64,000 nucleotides of DNA. Origin: Porites lobata. Lineage: Eukaryota > Cnidaria > Anthozoa > Scleractinia > Poritidae. The stretch lies in contig CALNXK010000043.1 in assembly GCA_942486035.1 (NCBI GenBank), positions 944,501-1,008,500 of the forward strand, read 5' to 3'. How positions within the stretch are numbered: the first letter of the stretch is position 1; the number at the start of each line of letters is the position of its first letter. Position numbers and translations under genes: made by a program. A model generated the notes under the pieces. The model worked only from the letters and a program-made list of their open reading frames with translations. It ran no database searches and was not told where the DNA came from. Shown in pieces: positions 48,242-60,755 of the stretch.

Positions 48242-51057
48242 TTAATTGCAGCTTCCGGCGTGGGCGTATCCGGCAGAGTCTATTTAATCAGTCTATTTTA
48301 CTCAGTAGAACTTTCTTGATTCGTTGTTCCTAATCCCCGTAATCTATAGTCTTTTAGTTACGTTTCTACGCTTGACCAGCTTACATTTTTTTGTTTATAT
48401 CTGATCCTTTTTTCACGGTATCTCATCCACTTTTATTACATTCCATTCATTTCTTCTATAGGGCGGCATGTTAGTAGAAGGCATCAGTTCACAATGTGAA
48501 CTCTTTTCATGTATTTTAGTTTTATTGTGATGTTTTAGCTACGCATTGTAACGACATTATTAGTTGTTAAGTTAAACATATCAGCAAATTGGCGATAATT
48601 TCGGTCACGTACAGTTCGGTCAAACACTTTTCGAGAAGATCACAGATCTACAGCACTATCTCGTGCGAGTACATGAATTACTGTGTTTGCTGTCTCCAAT
48701 CCCTTAGAATTTTGGTTGCGTTGGAATGCTTAGGAAGAAACTTCTCCGAAAACTGCATGAAAGAGAAAGGGGCGAAGAAATTTGCAAGTGAGTTGCAATA
48801 CCGGCTGGTAGAGCTCAAATGTTGGCAGAGTCCCAAGGAGCGTTCAAGTGTCCTAATAAGAAAGACTCAGTCAGAGACTTCCTTTTATCATGGTCCTTTT
48901 GACACAGAGACCTTTGTTCTCTGTATGACCGAATGAACCACTGTTCGTAGAACTTTTGCCGATGCAGTTTTCCTTTCAGATCTGTTTAAACACATGCTGT
49001 TTTGCATTTCTATCAGAGTTTATGAAGCTAAATCTCTGAAGACTTTTCTGCCTCTTTCAGCCAAACTAAGCAAATTTGTAATTGTCGTTCACAGCTGTAT
49101 TTTATTTAGTTACACGACCAAAATCATTTGTTAAGGACAATTAAAATCTGCTTTTGTGAAGATTTATTGCAAATTTTATTCTTTTAAGGACTGTTTACTC
49201 AATGCAGGATACGGTCCATGATCAATCCGGAGATCACCCGTGTGAAACCGGATCACCGAAAAACAAACGTCATCGCCGGCAGCTTTTAAAAGGAGTTTGC
49301 ACAAGTTTTTGCCCGCAGTTAAAGAGCATTCTAGTGTTGGAATACGTGATTTTCTGCAAGAGTCACACAGCCGTTTGTTTAAATACTTTCATCGTCATAC
49401 ACGTACATGTGCTGTGGTTTTCTTTTAAATAAAAATTCAACAAGTGGGAAGAAAAAAGGGCTTGACTTTCTGTCGATTTGCGAGTCACCGCGGCTAGCAA
49501 TGACTGAGAATCTTAAGAATGCTATTCTCATTCTTTTCATTCTTCTTATTTCGGAATCATATATCGTGCCCATCGCAACAATTTTCAATCAGCCAATATT
49601 TATATAGAATCCTCTTTTGATATTCGAAATTTCGTGAATTATCGTCTAAATGTGTTACAGCCGTAACGTTTTTGGGGGGCATAAATATTTCTTCTTGAGA
49701 AAGGACTTCATTAAAAACGATTTTACAAATATGATGTATCTTTTTTCAAAAAAAATATATTAGTAATTGTAATTAGAAATTCTTTTAATATCGATTTATA
49801 TTTTACCGTGAAATATTTTAAATTCCTGCAATATCTTTGCTCGAACCCCCAACAGTTGGCGTTTGCGTGGGATTGTTCCTAAATCATTTAATGTACTCAG
49901 TGGACTGGAAGTGTTGACAAACTATCGAACTAGTGATAAATGACAAAGCATTCTTAACAAGAAAGATCAGTAACACTTTTACAGACAGGCTACCCATTAA
50001 TTACACACAGAAGTTATGATAACCAACAATATTCCTGGTTAATTATGCCCTGCATCAAGAGGAAATAACGGAGTTTTGGATGATGTATCTAAAAAAGACA
50101 CTTGGAGACCAGCAAAAACCGCTGCAAAAAACGCGGAAGGGGCTGAAAAAATACTGGAAACGTGGATAGGAACCAAGCCCTACAATCCACCACTTTTCCT
50201 ATTAAGGCCAACCTCTATTTATTCAAAAATACTAATTCCTTCCTGAACGCCTTTAACATACAACTGCTTAAAGAAATACAATTATAGCGAACAGAAACCA
50301 ATTTTCTTTTAATGCTAACCAACCGATGAGAATTTTCAAGTATGTGTAACGCAAACTGTGACAAGTGGAATTAGCTATTATACTTTTACGCTCATTTTTG
50401 TCAGCAAGCAAGTGAAATTTTCACGAACATAAACATTAGATTATATTTATTAATATCTTATGGGTATAACATAATTGCGCTGAAAGGTGAACAAAGGTTA
50501 TCTATTTAAGGTTCAGAGTTTTCTCAGGTTTTCGACAGTAATACCCGCCAGAATCCCTCTTGCTGTTAAAGTTTGAGTTCTTTTTTGTGATAAGATTTTC
50601 AGACATCTTTATTCGCCTGCAGGGGATTCGAAACATTTTAAAACTTGGACGCCATCTTGTCACTGAAACTACCGAACGTTGCCATGAAAATTTTGTAATT
50701 TCTTATATAAAATTATTGTCACCCATGATATTATTATAAAAAGTGATGTGATGGCATTTTTATATAATACAGGCTAAGAGAAAAGGCAGTGCTTTTTCTG
50801 TATGGTAAAGAGCAGCAAAAATATAATAAAAATGATCGGGAATATAGGGCCAAGAATGAAGCGACTTGGCTACTATTTTCGAATCCTTAAACAATAGCTA
50901 CACTACTAAAGTATGTGGCAAAAAAATAAAAAATAAATTGGTCCCATTTCGACCCAAAACCTTGGGTCTCTCAGTTTGTCGAGAGTGACTGTCAGAATCC
51001 AATAGCCGGATTAATAATGGCAATGGCGCTACGCACAGTTGAGTGGCAAGCACTACA

Positions 51058-51165
51058 GTAGCCTACGTGGTAGGCGTTCGAAATGGAACAAGAAGGATAT
51101 TCTCACGATCACGCGCCCCAAATCCCCTTTTCCTTCCCTTTCGAACGCTGCCACAAAAGCTATAC
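51058..51165. mobile_element. MITE with GTGG(T/C)AGGCGTTCGAAA ends
   Basis: GTGGTAGGCGTTCGAAATGG at the left mirrors CCCTTTCGAACGCTGCCAC at the right. The same element is at 57918-58018 in unit 2. Confidence 0.65.
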
Positions 51166-51811
51166 ACTACAGCTCTGAGCAAGACCAATCGACAAATTTT
51201 ACCCTCAAAACTTACGATGAGTATTGCCCCTAAATCCAAAATCCAGCTAACAAATGGTTAAAACACACTCTTTATTAATACAATAAAATGCTTACCACGC
51301 CAAACACTTGGCTTTACAATATTTCTTTTAATAAAAAGGAACATTAGTTAAGGTTAAGTAATGAAACACACGTTAACCTTTTCTGATGATAAACAAGACC
51401 GTCTAAATTAAGAAGTTAGACAGGTTCAAATTAATTCATGTCAAGGGATATCCGTTACGATAAGTTAAGCAAAATAGAATTAAAGGCAGGAATAGTAATC
51501 GTGAAATAAAACCATACCTAAAGGTTGGTTTCAAATGTCGACTGGAGGTCTCACTTTTAAGGAGAGAGTACACCGTCTTTCCTGTGGCTTTTACGGGCGG
51601 GAGATGTGGAAAATATTTGTAAGGACGCCTCCATTTGCCCTCCACCCTGTTTTATTCAGACTAGGTATTTTAAGGCCCGGAAAATAGTGAGAAACTACTA
51701 GTGGAACTTGATTCCTGCCTAATCTGCGAAAGCTAACAGCTAATGTATATTCCGAAGGTGTACTGGCATAATCATATGCCGCAATATAGTTTATATGAAT
51801 GGCATCAGCAT

Positions 51812-52196
51812 TAGGGACCTTAAGATTCGAAGACAACGGTGGGCAATGAGAAAGTGAATAAAGCAATAGGTTTAATAAGAAACACGACAATTTTGCACGT
51901 GGAGCACAACAGCTCTTTTTGGTATATCTCTTTGCCGTTCCTGACGGCCACGTCGTGAAATTTCCTTACACTACGTTTCACGGAGGGCGTGAACACATGA
52001 CGAAGTATTTTTCTTTCTCTCTGAACTTGGGTGCGCTTCTCAGGAATTCGATATTCAACTTCTGGGTAATCAACCTACATTTAACTTTTTTAGCCAGTTG
52101 GAATAAAAGCTATACAAAGCTTGAAAAGACGTAAATAAATTTCGATAGTGACGTTTTCGCTGCTGTCGTCGTCTTCGTTAATTACTGAAGGTCCCT
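51812..52196. mobile_element. MITE with AGGGACCTTAAG ends (unit 1)
   Basis: Left AGGGACCTTAAGATTCGAAG, right CTTCGTTAATTACTGAAGGT plus CCCT. Arms are imperfectly inverted. Unit 2 has the same element at 58755-60547, split by a later 1.4-kb insertion. Confidence 0.7.
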
Positions 52197-52399
52197 GTCA
52201 TCACACTCAAAATTGTAACCGAGGAGAAACCGAGTAAAGTGGTTGTAGCTAAATTCAAAGCGGCTGTTGCAGTTTAACACTCGTTTAAAAAAAATATTTC
52301 AACTGCGCCAAAAAATTGGGCGTACAATTGTTCTTTTATAAAAAGAAACTTTTCAGTTACAAACACTCTCATGATGTCTTTAGCTCCGAAATGTTTTCG

Positions 52400-53488
52400 T
52401 CATTCTTTGGCTATTTCTGTTCTCATTAAAAGGAGTGTACGTTCCAGCAGGTCTACAAAGAAAGCTTCCTGCTGTTTTGTTTTGGGCTGGGTGACAACAC
52501 CAAGTAACTGATACAGAGTTTCCAGAAGAACATTTTTCAGTGAACTTTCACTGGCTTGCATTGTTTCATCAAACCACATTTTAAACGTCGGAGACGGCGG
52601 AGGAGTGGAATACATCTCATCTATGTAACAGTCTGGCAGATCAACCTGGGTCTGATCACCAGATGCCGGCTGGGACATTGGTTTAAATCCCTGTTGGTCT
52701 GACAAATCAAGTGTAGAATTCGCGCGATAAACCTTTGATGGTGGAGCGAGGGACTTGTCAATGGATTCACCCCTCGACAATCTTTTCTTTGTACCGAGCT
52801 GCTGATATCGGGTCTTTGTAGGTTCTGTTTTAGGTGGAGCAATACGTCTTTTCCTGCGGCTTGATTGCTGAGGAGGGGCACTCTTTGGTGGTTCAAACTC
52901 TAAACCACCGAAGATTGACCGTTTGGTGCACTCTAAATCAGTTACGCTCTTTCTTACACTTGGAACCTTGGAGACTATTGGAGGATTTTTTGCCGCAACC
53001 GAACTCACTTCCTGATCCGAAGAAGGAATATGTTTTAGACCAGTAGCTGTCTCATCGGGTGAAATTGTTGATATTTGTGTGACAGGCGCTAGAGGAAAAG
53101 AGAAGTCGGAGACGCTGTCGTTGACACTTTTGTCACCTGCCTGTTTTAGAAGAACCTGGCTAACTTGCTCACACCTTAAATCAACTACCGTTTCAGTCGC
53201 TTTCTCTAGTTCGTCCATCAACATCTGCTGCTGCGTGGCTACCTTGGCTTGGAAGCAAAATGGTACATTACAGTAGTAATTTCTACAGGAATTGCAATGA
53301 GTGGCTGCCAGAGTCTTCATTCCTTGACATATGTGACACTGTTCACCCTTTTCACAGTGCTGTGCATGTCTCAGGGTAAGCTTCAAGTTAACACAAAGGG
53401 GAAGCACGCACTTTGGATCCACACAGTCCAATGAGTGGGGCAGGAAACTCTGTAGCTCATCTTGCCATGCTTGCCCAGTTGAGGCCAT
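52400..53488 (-). CDS. TAZ zinc-finger protein, family member C (362 aa, unit 1)
   Basis: Single coding exon. The start at 53486-53488 is fixed by an in-frame TAA three codons upstream, and a strong acceptor (TTTTGTTTTGCAG, exon from about 53548) implies a spliced 5' leader. TAZ2-like domain: H18/C22/C27/C32, H41/C45/C51/C54 and H64/C68/C73/C78 (ending CNVPFC). The middle is Ser/Thr/Pro-rich with a basic cluster SSRRKRRIAPPK (about residue 216) that could be a nuclear localisation signal. The C-terminal segment LKNVLLETLYQLLGVVTQPK then TKQQEAFFVDLLERTLLLM is predicted helical and corresponds to the C-terminal segment of members A and B. Its position after TAZ2 and a long linker recalls the NCBD of CBP/p300. 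About 97 percent identical to member D. Confidence 0.88.
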   Translation of the reverse strand: MASTGQAWQDELQSFLPHSLDCVDPKCVLPLCVNLKLTLRHAQHCEKGEQCHICQGMKTLAATHCNSCRNYYCNVPFCFQAKVATQQQMLMDELEKATETVVDLRCEQVSQVLLKQAGDKSVNDSVSDFSFPLAPVTQISTISPDETATGLKHIPSSDQEVSSVAAKNPPIVSKVPSVRKSVTDLECTKRSIFGGLEFEPPKSAPPQQSSRRKRRIAPPKTEPTKTRYQQLGTKKRLSRGESIDKSLAPPSKVYRANSTLDLSDQQGFKPMSQPASGDQTQVDLPDCYIDEMYSTPPPSPTFKMWFDETMQASESSLKNVLLETLYQLLGVVTQPKTKQQEAFFVDLLERTLLLMRTEIAKE

Positions 53489-54722
53489 TGTTTTTTACTT
53501 AGCTGTTGAGATAACACAATTTTCCGTCGAGCACCTAACCAATATAATCTGCAAAACAAAATTTCTGTTAATGAACAAACCACTTCAGCAAACTCTTTAC
53601 CACATTACTTAATGGACTGCTGTTAATACTGTACAGAAGGAGCCCCAAGGCCTGAAGTTCGTAACACATAAAGAGACGGAAAAGAAATTGGCAAGTCCGG
53701 ACAATTAACACCCCGCCCAGGCGTTGGCGATTACACCTGATGAGGAAAGGATGCTTGTGAGGCATTCATTCTGATTAGTAGTGTGCGCCGGGGTAAGGTT
53801 TATCTCCATAAGAAATTTTTAATATTGCTAATGGAAATTGAACGAAAGCAAACAACGTCCGAGAATGTGGATTCGGTTCACGCTTGACGAGTAACAAAGA
53901 GTGTCATCCTTTTAAGGACGTTCGTAAGCCCAATATTATTCTCCATAACTTATCTCTTTTATTGTTCGATACGGATCATTAGGACTTGACTATGCCTGAA
54001 GGCTAGGCATACACGCGACCGTTTTGCAGAATTCAGTAAATGTTTTCCCTCCTACGGGAGCAGCCCAGATTCCAAATACAAATACACTTCACTGTGACAA
54101 TTAAAACAACAGTGTTAGTTGTAAACACAGTATAGTGAAACTTACTGTGACAAGAAATCGAATTCATTCTTCGCTTGATACCTGACCGGATACGGCTAAT
54201 ACTGAATTTTAAACAACAAAGCAAACAGCGAATTGTGATCAAAGTAAATTAGGAATGAAACACCTCACAGTGCTTTGGGGTGCAAGAACACACCATGTTC
54301 GCTGAGTAAACAAAACGTACAAACAAATAATAAAGTCATGCTAAATTTTTTCCGTTATCCCACTGACATAGAAAAGAAAAAGGAGAAAAAGCTAAAAGTC
54401 AATCAAGCATCTTAAATTATTAGATAAAGGGGAATATGGTGCACTTCGTTTTCTTCAACAGTCATATGATCAGTCACATTAGCCACTCAAGAAACACTGT
54501 ACATATTAGCGATTTCTTTGTTTTTATAGTGCATAATCACTCCAGCCTTGGTATTGCAGTATTAAAAAAAATCTCGTAGATCAAATGACTTTATCAGATA
54601 CTGCGTATTGCTACTAATACTTTAATACTAAGTGTTAAAAGTAAATTTTAAAATGTTAATTTACAGAAGCCACTAATTCCGATAATCTCAGCTTAGAGGT
54701 GTCAAATCGTACAATCAACATT

Positions 54723-54914
54723 ACTTACCCAGTACGATGCTTGAGTACCTCCAAACTGTTGAACTGGGTAGGATTCGTAATAAAAAGCAACGTTGGTTTT
54801 CTTTTGGAAAGAAAAACTTACGACTGTGCGTCTCTTACTGCCTTTCTTCTCCTTCGAATTTTCTGTCAACAATGTGAGAATAAACTTTTATACAGGGATT
54901 TTTAACACAGTTCA
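54723..54914 (-). pseudogene. Putative exon, frameshifted copy (unit 2)
   Basis: Corresponds to 63056-63256 but has lost eight bases in the GAAGGAGAA(CATTTAAAG) stretch, which breaks the frame. Confidence 0.3.
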
Positions 54915-57633
54915 TTTAATTGCAGCTTCCGGTGGGGGTGTACCCGGCAAGGTATTAGTGAATTTGCTAAGTAGAACTTTCTTGATTCGTTGTTCCCAGT
55001 CCCCCTATTCTATAGTCCTTTAGTTACGTTTCTACGCTTGACCAGCTTACATTTTTTTGTTTATAACTGATCCTTTTTTCACGGTATCTCAGCCACTTTT
55101 ATTACATTCCATTCATTTCTTCTGTTTTTATGTGGCGGCATGTTAGCAGAAGGCATCAGTTCACAATGTGAACTCTTTTCATGTATTTTAGTTTTATTGT
55201 GATGTTTTAGCTATACATTTTAACAACATTATTAGTTGTTAAGTTAAACATATCAGCGACTTGGCGATAATTACGGTCGCGTAAACAAACACTTTTCGAG
55301 AAGATCACAGATCGACAGCACTTTCTCGTGCGAGTACATGAATTACTGTGTTTGCTGTCTCCAATCCCTTAGAATTTTGGTTTGGTTGGAATGCTTAGGA
55401 AGAAACTTCTCCAAAACCTGCATGAAAGAGAAAGGGGCGAAGATACTGAAGATATTTGCTAGTGAGTTGCAATACCGGCTGGTAGAGTTCAAATGTTTGC
55501 AGAGTCCCAAGGAGCGTTCAAGCGTCCTAATAAGAAAGACTCAGTCAGAGAATTCCTTTTATCATGTTCACGAAGCTAAATCACTGAAGAGTTCTTTGCC
55601 CCTTTAAGCAAACTAAGCAAATTTATAATTGTCGTTCACAGCTGTATTTCATTTAGTTACACGACCAAAATCATTTCTTAAGGAAAATTAAAATCTGCTT
55701 TTGTAAAGATTTATTGCAAATTTTATTCTTTTAAGGACTGTTTACTCAATACAGGGTACGGTCAATCATCAATCCGGAAGTTCATCCGTGTGAAACCGGA
55801 TTACTGAAAACAAACGTCCTCGCCGGCTGCTTTTAAAAGGAGTTTGCACAAGGTTTTGCCCGCAATTAAAGAGTAGTGTTGGAATGCGTGCTTTTCTGCA
55901 ACAGTTACACAACCGTTTGTTTAAATATCTTCATCGTCATACACGTACATGTGCTGTGGGTTTCTTTTAATTGAAACGGGTTCCCGGTGAATTCAACAAG
56001 TGGGAAGAAAAAAGGGCTTAGACTTTTGGGCGATTTGTAAGTAACTCTAGCAATGACTGAGAATCTTAAGAATGCTATTCCCATTCTTTCCAATCAGCCA
56101 ATTTTTATATAGAATCTGTTGATACCTCTTTTGATATTCGAAATTTCGTGAATTATCGCCTACATATGCTACAGCCGTAACGTTTTTTTGCAGCATAAAT
56201 TTTTCTTCGTGAGAAAAAATTTCATTAAAAACGATTTTACTAATATGATGTATCTTTTTTCAAAAAAATATATATTAGTAATTGTAATTAGAAATTCTTT
56301 TAATATCGATTTATATTTTACTATTAAATATTTTAAATTCCTGCAATATCCGTGCTCGAACCCCCAACAGTTGGCGTTGAGTTGCGTGGGATTGTTCCTA
56401 AATCAGTTATGTACTCAGTGGACTGGAAGTGTTGGCAAACTATCAAACTAGTGATAAATAACAAAGCATTCTTAACAAGAAAGATCAGTAACACTTTTAC
56501 AGACAGGCTACCCAACAATTACACACAAAAGTTATGATAAACAACAATATTTCTGGTAAATTATGCCCTAGCGGGCAGCTACGCTTTATTTGGAACCCTA
56601 AAATCAAAGTTCAACAATGCATCAAGAGGAAATAACGGAGTTTTGGATATGCATCTAAAAAAGACACTTGGAGGCCAGCAAAAACCTCTGCAAAAACCGC
56701 GAAAGGGGCTGGAAAAAATATTGGAAACGTGGATAGGAACCAAGCCCTAAAATCCACCACTTTTCCTATTAAGGCCAACCTCTATTTATTTAAGAATACT
56801 AATTACTTCCTGAACGCCTTTAACATCCAACTGCTAAAAGAAATACAATTATAGAGAATAGAAACCAATTTTCTTTTAATGCTACCCAACCGATGAGAAT
56901 TTTCAAGTATGTGTAACGCAAACTGTGACAAGTGGAATTAGCTATTATACTTTTACGCTCATTTTTGTCAACATTTTTTTCGCCTTTAAAGCAAATGAAA
57001 TTTTCACGAACATAAACATTAGATTATATTTATTAATATCATATGGGTATAACATAATTGCGTTCACAGGTGACCAAAGGTTATCCATTTAAGCCGTCAG
57101 GGTTTTCTGAGGTTTTCGACAATAATACCCGTCAGAATCCTTCTTGCCTTTAAAGTTTGAGTTCTTTTTTGTGATAAGATTTTCTGACATCTTCATTCGC
57201 CTTCAGGGGATTCGAAACATTTTAAAACTTGGACGCCATCTTGTCACTGAAACTCCCGAACGTTGCCATGAAAATTTTGTAATTTCTTATACAAAATTAT
57301 TGTCACCATGATATTATTATAAAAAGTGATGTGATGGCATTTTTATATGATACAGGTTAAGAGAACGGGCAGTGTAAACCTTTTTCTGTATGGTAAAGAG
57401 CAGCAAAAATATAATGAAAATAATCGGAAATATCGGGCCAAATTTATGAAGCGTGGCTACTATTTTCGAATGCTTAAACAATAGCTACACTACTAAAGTA
57501 TGTGGCAAAAAAATTAATAATAAATTGGTCCCATTTTGACGGAAAACCTTGGGTCCCTTAGTTTGTCGAGAGTGAAGCCGGATTAATAATGGCAATGGCG
57601 CTACGCACAGTTGAGTGGCAAGCACTTTGTAGC

Positions 57634-57911
57634 CCCGGGGGGGGAGGAGGTACTCGATATATCCCTGGATGGGGCGGGGCGGCCCCTCATACCCTGACCC
57701 TGTTTAAGACAAATATCGCTGGCTTTACTACCCTGTTTAAGAAAGAATTCCGATTTTTGATACCCTGTTTAAGACAAAAATTGATAAACCGATACCCTGA
57801 TTAAGACAAAAAATGATAAATTCGATACCCTGTTTAAGACAAAAATCCCGAAAAACATACCGGTTGGCCGCACGTCCCCATTAAGCTCTTGTAAGGGAGT
57901 ACCCCCCCGGG
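57634..57911. mobile_element. MITE of the GGGGGGTACT-ended family, copy 3
   Basis: Starts CCCGGGGGGGGAGGAGGTAC, ends GAGTACCCCCCCGGG, and is flanked by perfect TTTGTAGC octamers (57626-57633, 57912-57919). The inside has four to five repeats of TACCCTGTTTAAGACAAA-like units. Unit 1 has the empty site at about 51050. Confidence 0.9.
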
Positions 57912-57917
57912 TTTGTA

Positions 57918-58018
57918 GCCTACGTGGTAGGCGTTCGAAATAGAACAAGAAGGATATTCTCACGATCACGCGCCTCAAATCCCCTTTTCCTTCCCTTTCG
58001 AACGCTGCCACAAAAGCT
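57918..58018. mobile_element. MITE with GTGG(T/C)AGGCGTTCGAAA ends (unit 2 copy)
   Basis: Duplicate of the element at 51058-51165. Confidence 0.6.
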
Positions 58019-58622
58019 ATACAGCTCTGAGCCACACCAATCGACAAATTTTACCCTCAAAACTTACGATGAGTATTGCCCCTAAATCCAAAATCCAGCT
58101 AACAAATGGTTAAAACACGCTCTTTATTAATACAATATAATGCTTACCACGCCAAACACTTGGCTTTACAATCAGGTTTCTTTTATAAAAAGAAACGTTA
58201 GTTAACGTTAAGTGAAACACACGTTAACCTTTCCTAATGATAAACAAGACCGTCTAAATTAAGAAGTTAGACAGGTTCAAATTTATCTCATGGGATATCC
58301 GTTACGATAAGTCAGGCAAAAAGAATTAAAGGCAGGAATAGTAATCGTGAAATAAAACCATACCTAATGGTTGGTTTCAAATGTCGACTGGAGGTCTCAC
58401 TTTTAAGGAGAGAGTACACCGTCTTTCCTGTGGCTTTTACGGGCGGGAGATATGGAAAATATTTGTAAGGACGGCTCCATTTGCCCTCCACCCTGTTTTA
58501 TTCAGACTAGGCATTTTAAGGCCCGGAAACTAGTGAGAAACTCCTAGTGGAACTTGCTACCTGCCTAATCTGTGAAATAACAGCTAATGTATATTCCGAA
58601 GGTGTACTGGCATAATCATATG

Positions 58623-58708
58623 TAGCCTCCCACGCAAAGGTTCTTAGGGGTTCGTCAGGCGTTCCTGATTGCGTGACGAACCCGTAAGAACGCCTTCCTG
58701 GGAGGCTA
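58623..58708. mobile_element. 86-bp hairpin MITE, 9-bp target duplication
   Basis: TAGCCTCCCACGCA ... TGGGAGGCTA, almost wholly self-complementary (GTTCTTAGGGGTTCGTCA / TGACGAACCCGTAAGAAC). AATCATATG flanks both sides (58614-58622, 58709-58717), and unit 1 has a single AATCATATG at the same place (about 51771). Confidence 0.92.
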
Positions 58709-59594
58709 AATCATATGAGGCAAATATATAGTTTATATGAATGGCATTAGCATTAGGGACCTTAAGATCCGAAGACGACGGTGGGCAATGAGAAAGTGAA
58801 TAAAGCAATAGGTTTAATAAGAAACACGACAATTTTGCACGTGCAGCACAACAGCTCTTTTTGGTATATCTCTTTGCCGTTCCTGACGGCCACGTCGTGA
58901 AATTTCCTTACACTACGTTTCACGGAGGGCGTGAACACATGACGAAGTATTTTTCTTTCTCTCTGAACTTGGGTGCGCTTCTGAGGAATTCGATATTCAA
59001 CTTCTCATGACTTCTGGGAAATCAACCTTCATTTTACCTTTTTAGCCAGTTGGAATAAAAGCTATACAAAGCTTGAAAAAACGTAAATAAATTTTGATAG
59101 TGACGTTTTCTCTGCCGTCGTCGTCTTCGTTAAAATAGGGAACTTAAGATAGAGACGTTTTCGGAGCGACGGCAACTTCAGCCGGACGTGACATCATCAT
59201 TTGTTGGATATTGCGCATGCTCGTGCTCACCACCTTGCCGTCGTGGTCCTGTCGGCGACGTGAAACTGGTCTGTTTGGCGTTGTTGCGAAAACGTGAGTA
59301 TTTAACTTTCATTTCAATCAGGTTTGTTGCGTTTAGCAACCAACATTTTGCAGATTATCGTCCTTAAATTGTCCTTGTTTTCTTTGAGGCACATTTCAAG
59401 CTCGATTTCCAAGCTCTGTTATCTAAACTTACATCTTTGAATGTTTCTATGTTTTCATGTCACAGGGTCAAGATCCAACTTGGCAAACAGCCAACCGTAA
59501 GTGAGCTTGACATGGGACAAAATTTTCCCACGTGCCAAATAAAAGTATCCAGGCAAAAAATATGAACTCCGATATTTCAATTGCGTGTTTTTAG

Positions 59595-59597
59595 CCC

Positions 59598-59631
<34 letters not shown>

Positions 59632-59922
59632 GGGTATGTGCCGCTGTGAAGGGTATGGTTTTCAAGCAGTTTACTCTAGGGTAGGGTATATAAATCAGGG
59701 CTTTTGGGTCTAGAATAGGGTATCATTTTTCAGGAAACTGATCAGTTGGTTGAAGATTTTATCTAGACTGGGGAAACAGCTACTCTAGGATAGGGGGATT
59801 TTGGGAGTTTACTCTAGTATAGGGTAGCAAAATTCAGCTGAACTAGCTCTGGTATAGGTCTAGGGTTCCAGGGTCCCAGCGGTACATCCCCACCCAGAAT
59901 TTCCTAAAGTGCCCCCCCCGGG
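59595..59922. mobile_element. MITE of the GGGGGGTACT-ended family, copy 4 (nested)
   Basis: Starts CCCGGGGGGG..TACTGCC, ends AAGTGCCCCCCCCGGG, and has flanking octamers GTTTTTAG / GGTTTTAG (one mismatch). The interior repeats ACTCTAG(G/T)(G/A)TAGGG motifs. Confidence 0.85.
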
Positions 59923-60123
59923 GGTTTTAGTTCGCTCTTTACGTTAGAATATCGTATAAATGAAACGCATTGACAATTATATAGAATAGTAGGTAATACC
60001 ATGTACTAACTCGGCGTGGGAATACTGAAATAAAGTTGTTGCCGTTGTTGTTGTTGTTGCATGCAAGTATTTCCCGGGAATTATTTCAATACCAAACTAA
60101 GAATACGGTTCCTTGGTAGCATT

Positions 60124-60333
60124 TTAATGTTCCTGTAATTTGCAAGGCTTCGGCAAGCCTGTGGAGATCATTTTTTTTTCAACACGAAATTCTGCCTTGA
60201 ACTCAGCTGCATCCCGCATGTTTTTTAGCGTGAACGGATCGTAACTGTCCCGAGGAAAATCGAGATTTTTGGACTCATAATTTTCCCACAAAACGAGAAA
60301 CTCTTCATCCGATACATGTTGTCTGCATAGCAA
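60124..60333 (-). pseudogene. HARBI1-like transposase N-terminal fragment
   Basis: The frame has VSDEEFLVLWENYESKNLDF, DSYDPFTLKNM and AEFKAEFRVEK. These resemble the region just before the nuclease domain of HARBI1-like proteins in cnidarians (acidic/aromatic stretch, then AECxAEFRV.K). The DDE nuclease domain is missing. Confidence 0.5.
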
Positions 60334-60755
60334 ATATTTATTCTCTTAATACTTTATGTGAAGCCATATTTTCCTCTTCGGTATTTTTCTAATTAAAGGC
60401 GCCGTCCTTCTGAGTTCACTGCGATCTTAATGTTCTATTTTTGACGGGGAGCGACGGCTGCCTTAGTTCCAGACTTTCTCTGCCAGTCCGGTTGCCGTCG
60501 CCCCGAAAACGTCTCCATCTTAAGTTCCCTAATTACTGAAGGTCCCTGTCATCACACTCAAAATTGTAACCGAGGAGAAACTGATTAAAATGGTGAGGTT
60601 GTAGCTAAATTCAAAGCGGCTGTTGCAGTTTAACACTCGTTTAAAAAAAATATTTCAACTGCGCCAAAAAATTGGGCGTACAATTGTTCTTTTATAAAAA
60701 GAAACTTTTCAGTTACAAACACTCTCATTATGTCTTTAGCTCCGAAATGTTTTCG

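Larger units (their letters stand above)
47620..54290. repeat. Tandem segmental duplication, unit 1 (about 6.7 kb)
   Basis: Sequence from about 47620 onward is matched in order by 54290-62628 (unit 2) and by 62628 to the right edge (unit 3). Anchors include TTAAATTATTAGATAAAGG, GAATTACTGTGTTTGCTGTC, the MITE at 51812 and the TAZ gene. Unit 1 lacks the transposons that lengthen unit 2. It carries about 125 bases (around 48895-49020) missing from units 2 and 3. Boundaries are by eye and good to a few tens of bases. Confidence 0.9.
59138..60529. mobile_element. Non-autonomous PIF/Harbinger-like transposon with nested MITE
   Basis: TIRs of nearly 40 bp: GGGAACTTAAGATAGAGACG then TTTTCGGAGCGACGGCAA, inverted at the right end with about two mismatches. 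It interrupts a MITE that is intact in unit 1. The flanking duplication is 2-3 bp (TA or TTA/TAA) and hard to fix exactly. It carries a 69-codon fragment resembling the N-terminus of HARBI1-like transposases and a nested MITE at 59595-59922. Confidence 0.75.
58755..60547. mobile_element. MITE with AGGGACCTTAAG ends (unit 2), interrupted
   Basis: Same element as 51812-52196, split by the Harbinger-like insertion at 59138-60529. Confidence 0.7.
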
